41,662 nt of DNA from Opitutaceae bacterium (lineage in GTDB: Bacteria > Verrucomicrobiota > Verrucomicrobiia > Opitutales > Opitutaceae), in NCBI GenBank assembly GCA_025360455.1, contig JANYCF010000037.1, forward strand, positions 1 through 41,662. The letters run 5' to 3'. Numbering within the stretch: position 1 is the first letter of the stretch; the number at the start of each line of letters is the position of its first letter. The notes under the pieces are model-generated. The model was not told the DNA's origin. It ran no database searches and saw only the letters and a program-made list of their open reading frames with translations. A program made the translations under genes and the position numbers. Positions 38,605-41,662 of the stretch are shown piece after piece.

Positions 38605-39270
38605 TTAGCCCGGCACAAATCGAGAAAAAGGCGCCCGACTGGGAATTCGGGTAAAGCCATGGCTGATGGCATAGGCGATTAATTTCGGCGTGCCCTTCAC
38701 ATTCAGTTTTTGGAGGATGTTGCTGCGATGGGTTTGCGACGTGGTAGGTGAAATTCCGAGCCGAGCGGCGATTTCCTGATCATTCAAACCTTCGCCCACG
38801 AGTGAGAGCACTTCCTGTTCACAGACCGAGAGTACTTTTTCAAAGGAGTTGGCATTCGTGCGCATGGCGATCCGCGCATTGTGAAAAGCTGGCGAGTAGT
38901 AAGTCTTTCCTTTGGCGAGAGCGTTGAGTGCGGCCTTTAACTGGGTGATGGCATTTGAACCTTTGTCCAGAAAGCCATGAATGCCTGATTTGACGACGCG
39001 ATGTACGGTGTAGTCATCGAGCGAGGCCGTGATCATCAGGAATCGGGTAGCCGGAGCCATTTTCAAAACGGTCTCAACCACCGCAAAGCCGTCCATATCG
39101 GGCAAGCTGAGATCAAGGATCACGACATCAGGCTTAATTTGGCCAACCAATCGAATGGCTTCGGCCCCTCGACCCGCCTCACCTACTACTAAGTGGTCAA
39201 AGTCATCGGCACAGGCATAGCCAATCGCTTCACGCATCAGCAAATGGTCTTCAACGATGACGATTCTCAT
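38605..39270 (-). CDS. NarL/FixJ-type response regulator with LuxR HTH
   Basis: 221 aa; receiver 'IVIVEDHLLMREAI...DVVILDLSLPDMDGF', HTH 'LSVCEQEVLSLVGEGLNDQEIAARLGISPTTSQTHRSNILQKLNVKGTPKLIAYAISHGF'. Confidence 0.94.
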   Translation of the reverse strand: MRIVIVEDHLLMREAIGYACADDFDHLVVGEAGRGAEAIRLVGQIKPDVVILDLSLPDMDGFAVVETVLKMAPATRFLMITASLDDYTVHRVVKSGIHGFLDKGSNAITQLKAALNALAKGKTYYSPAFHNARIAMRTNANSFEKVLSVCEQEVLSLVGEGLNDQEIAARLGISPTTSQTHRSNILQKLNVKGTPKLIAYAISHGFTRIPSRAPFSRFVPG

Positions 39271-39628
39271 GGAGTCGGGCGGTACGGTAGGTGTCAGTCA
39301 GGGGCGAAGGCGAAGGTGAAAGCTAAATGTAACCTCTAGTTGGGGTCAGCAAAATAGTGGAATTCCAGGCAACGATTCGGTTACATTGGTCAGTGCGATC
39401 CGTTTCGATATCGATTAACGCTGCAAAAATCATGCCGGCGCATCGGAACATTCATCCCAAGCCCCGCCTACTTACATTTAAGTATTCGGCGAGCTTCCTA
39501 TCTGTGGGTGAAGACTTTGGCTTCGCTGGTACAAGAGTAGACCGCATCCAACGGAATTTTGGTCAAGCTATACGATATTGAGTCTGTGTTTGGTCCTTCA
39601 TCAATCGTTCTTCCAACCCATAAAAGCC

Positions 39629-39901
39629 ATGCCCCCATCGATAAAACTCCATCAACTAGACACCACGATCATCGACGCAATACGCAACATTCGAGGAGGT
39701 CCCCTTCCCGGCGTTAAAGGACCCATCATCAATGGAATCATTCTTAAGGACGCGGCCCTAAAAGGCCGTAGCGCCCTGTCCGTCGCTAAGCAAATAACCG
39801 CGTCGATCCCAGTCGGGTCAGGTGCCGATCTCAAGCCTGTCGCTCAATCCATTGGCGATGGGAAATGGTTTGTCGGATTCAAGATCAAGTCATCGCTTTG
39901 A
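39629..39901 (+). CDS. Small hypothetical protein
   Basis: 'MPPSIKLHQLDTTIIDAIRNIRGGPLPGVKGPIINGIILKDAALKGRSALSVAKQITASIPVGSGADLKPVAQSIGDGKWFVGFKIKSSL'; plausible composition, tight spacing to the next ORF. Confidence 0.55.
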   Translation: MPPSIKLHQLDTTIIDAIRNIRGGPLPGVKGPIINGIILKDAALKGRSALSVAKQITASIPVGSGADLKPVAQSIGDGKWFVGFKIKSSL

Positions 39902-39913
39902 TTTCGCCTACCC

Positions 39914-40372
39914 GTGTATCCTGTTCGCGAGTTATCATGTCCGAGCGGACAACCGGAAATGCCGGATGCCCGTGTGTTTGGCATCGTGACAGGTGCAGAG
40001 GCAAATGCACAGGTGGTGTGGCTGGAGAAGACGATTCCCGTGACGCCTGAACTTTTGGCAAAAACAGGAGATGTTGAGCCACAGCGTATTTTTCGAATCG
40101 TGGTGAAGTGCCAGGAAAATGCCTGCGTTCATTTCGATGGTTCCCGTTGTCAGCTCGCCCAAAGGATTGTGGACCACTTGAAGCCAACAGTGGAGGAACT
40201 GCCTTTGTGTTCGATTCGCCCGACCTGCCGGTGGTTCGCCGAACACAAACGCGTCGCTTGCTTCCGCTGCCCGCAAATTTCCACTCACACGTATGATCCG
40301 CCGGCGGTGTTTAAAACTACCGCCGGTGGAAGCATGAAATACGAAAGTTCCAGCCCAATGACGCAAAGCTAA
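39914..40372 (+). CDS. Cys-rich hypothetical protein (possible Fe-S/Zn binding)
   Basis: GTG start at 39914 or ATG at 39959. Cys-rich core 'KCQENACVHFDGSRCQLAQRIVDHLKPTVEELPLCSIRPTCRWFAEHKRVACFRCPQ' with Cx4C, Cx7C, Cx5C, Cx2C spacings. Confidence 0.65.
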   Translation: MYPVRELSCPSGQPEMPDARVFGIVTGAEANAQVVWLEKTIPVTPELLAKTGDVEPQRIFRIVVKCQENACVHFDGSRCQLAQRIVDHLKPTVEELPLCSIRPTCRWFAEHKRVACFRCPQISTHTYDPPAVFKTTAGGSMKYESSSPMTQS

Positions 40373-40379
40373 ATTTCAC

Positions 40380-40541
40380 ATGGCACACGCAACCCCTGAT
40401 GATCTCGCGATGATCCTTGATCGGCTTCATAACGATAGTGTGAGCCCGCAACCGTGGAACCGGTGGAACGACGCGTTTCGAGCGGAATGGGTCGATCAAT
40501 GTTCACCCCGAACAACCGGATGGAATAGAGCTTCTGTCTAG
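40380..40541 (+). CDS. Small hypothetical protein
   Basis: My translation: MAHATPDDLAMILDRLHNDSVSPQPWNRWNDAFRAEWVDQCSPRTTGWNRASV*, starting 7 nt after the preceding ORF and co-directional. Confidence 0.35.
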   Translation: MAHATPDDLAMILDRLHNDSVSPQPWNRWNDAFRAEWVDQCSPRTTGWNRASV

Positions 40542-40600
40542 GATCATGAAACACACCTCCTTCGACTGCTCCGTCATTTTATTCAGGACGGCAAAATACC

Positions 40601-40684
40601 CCGACCCTTGGGTCGGCGATGGATGCCGCCCGCTCTTATCGGAGCGGAGCTCCTTTCGGGGATACCCCGCTGCTTGCGGCGGGG
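40601..40684. other. Array of three consecutive hairpins
   Basis: ccgaccc-tt-gggtcgg (40601-40616); ccgctc-ttatcg-gagcgg (40630-40647); ccccgctgc-tt-gcggcgggg (40665-40684, one G-T pair). Confidence 0.65.
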
Positions 40685-40698
40685 AGTGTTCATTTTCC

Positions 40699-41380
40699 AT
40701 GAAACACATTATTCTATTCACCCGCCATATACGGGAGTGCTATTTTGAAACACGACTCAGTGTGGCAAGGAAGTTTCTCTCAAGGATCACCTTTTATCTG
40801 CTCCTGCCGATACTGAGTTCCTCAGAGCTCTTCGCCGGCTGTGCTCGCCGGAGTCGGTGGCGTTACCTTGCTTGGAAGTACGATCGCCTCAAACCGGCTC
40901 GAACAGATTTACTATCTCGGCACCTTTGATCCAGATAATCGCGTGCCGCCGACTTTTTTCCGTCTGCGCGTCCGTGGGCAGGCCAGCCTGCTCAGTCAGA
41001 TGAAATTTGGATCCGGTTGGGTTCCTGCTGCTGTCGTCGATAATCTTTCGGAAGATGCTTCGACGATTGGAAAACCGGCCTTGCCTGGGGCGACAAGCCC
41101 GCTCAAGCGCCCCTATGGCGCGCATTTGCAGCAATACGGACCTGAGGGATTTCGCACCGTGCCCGACGACAGCCGCCTCGCCATTGTCATGGGGAGCAGT
41201 CCGGAAGCCTTTTTCTCCCTCGTCGATCAATTTACCGCATCGATGACTGCGGGCAAATCCCCCGAGGCTACCGCCGCGCCGGACCAAGTCTTGCTTAAGA
41301 GCAAACTCGACGCTGTCACTGCGGAAAGGACTGCCCTCGATAACCTCAAGGCCGCGTACGCGAGCTTGATTAAGCCATGA
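40699..41380 (+). pseudogene. Possible frameshifted lipoprotein gene (signal/lipobox in one frame, body in another)
   Basis: Met at 40699 gives 'MKHIILF...ITFYLLLPILSSSELFAGCA', then the plausible body continues in another frame from 40841 as 'VLAGVGGVTLLGSTIASNRLEQIYYLGTFDPDNR...'. The body frame has a TGA at 40814 and no ATG before 40841 (GTG). Confidence 0.4.
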
Positions 41381-41553
41381 AACGATCACGCTGCATCTGC
41401 ACTTATTTGAAACGCCTGACGCTGGTTTCCCTATTGGCCCTCACCGGCTGCGCCGTTCTCACTATTGAGGTCGATGTCTATAAAGGCGTCCTGTCGGATG
41501 AAAAGAGTACGCAGATTAATTACTTGAGAGTGCCGGATTCGTTGGGCGATTAA
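41377..41553 (+). CDS. Small lipoprotein
   Basis: MKRSRCICTYLKRLTLVSLLALTGCAVLTIEVDVYKGVLSDEKSTQINYLRVPDSLGD*; classical lipobox LTGC; ATGA overlap with the preceding ORF stop. Confidence 0.65.
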   Translation: MKRSRCICTYLKRLTLVSLLALTGCAVLTIEVDVYKGVLSDEKSTQINYLRVPDSLGD

Positions 41554-41662
41554 GCGGCGGCGGCGAGGCTGGTGCCCTCGATGCGGGATAGATCAATCCG
41601 CGAGCGGAGGAATATCGCGAAGGTTGGGTCTTGAGGTAGAGCGGCGAGATATTCCGGCAGGC
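41550..41662 (-). CDS. C-terminal end of an unidentified CDS truncated by the window edge
   Basis: Minus-strand frame open from the window end to TAA at 41550-41552: ...LPEYLAALPQDPTFAIFLRSRIDLSRIEGTSLAAAA*. Confidence 0.45.
   Translation of the reverse strand, partial: LPEYLAALPQDPTFAIFLRSRIDLSRIEGTSLAAAA

Noticed and set aside
40889-41389. 166-aa minus-strand ORF opposite 40841-41380
   Set aside because: The plus strand is favoured because its stop overlaps the start of a clear small lipoprotein (ATGA at 41377-41380) and its composition is more protein-like.
1-41662. CRISPR array, tRNA or rRNA genes
   Set aside because: No regularly spaced repeat array and no recognisable tRNA or rRNA sequence seen; a tRNAscan/Infernal run would be needed to exclude them formally.

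Overview
The window is dominated by one large minus-strand exopolysaccharide (EPS) locus, about 341-27874. It encodes a WcaJ-type initiating phosphotransferase, an outer-membrane beta-barrel, a short Wza-like export protein, a Wzc-like copolymerase/tyrosine kinase, two Wzx-type flippases, two Wzy/WaaL-type membrane proteins, a VanZ-like protein, at least six GT-B glycosyltransferase genes (one a fusion of two GT-B units), a PRTase-HAD fusion and three tandem secreted right-handed beta-helix proteins. A partial PIG-L/LmbE-type deacetylase converges on it at the left edge. To the right are dciA (DUF721), an MsbA-like ABC exporter, two Opp/Dpp-type permeases, rmlA, rmlB, an RmlD-like reductase, a GT2 and an NAD-dependent epimerase. 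Beyond these lie an orphan NarL/LuxR response regulator and a plus-strand set of small uncharacterised genes (39629-41553). Gene style and nucleotide repeats suggest a Verrucomicrobiota/Opitutaceae-like host, but this is only an impression. The observations I rate highest are: (i) the three beta-helix proteins share an ordered DGI / TGDDF / GRGI signature resembling the GH28 catalytic layout with the usual His replaced by Arg; (ii) the locus carries two flippases and two polymerase-like proteins; (iii) the PRTase-HAD fusion; (iv) REP/REPIN-like intergenic repeats, including a two-copy family with a compensatory base-pair change; (v) a small Cys-rich gene cassette followed by a hairpin array bracketed by an 11-bp direct repeat and a possible frameshifted lipoprotein gene. 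All family assignments come from reading the translations; no searches were run.
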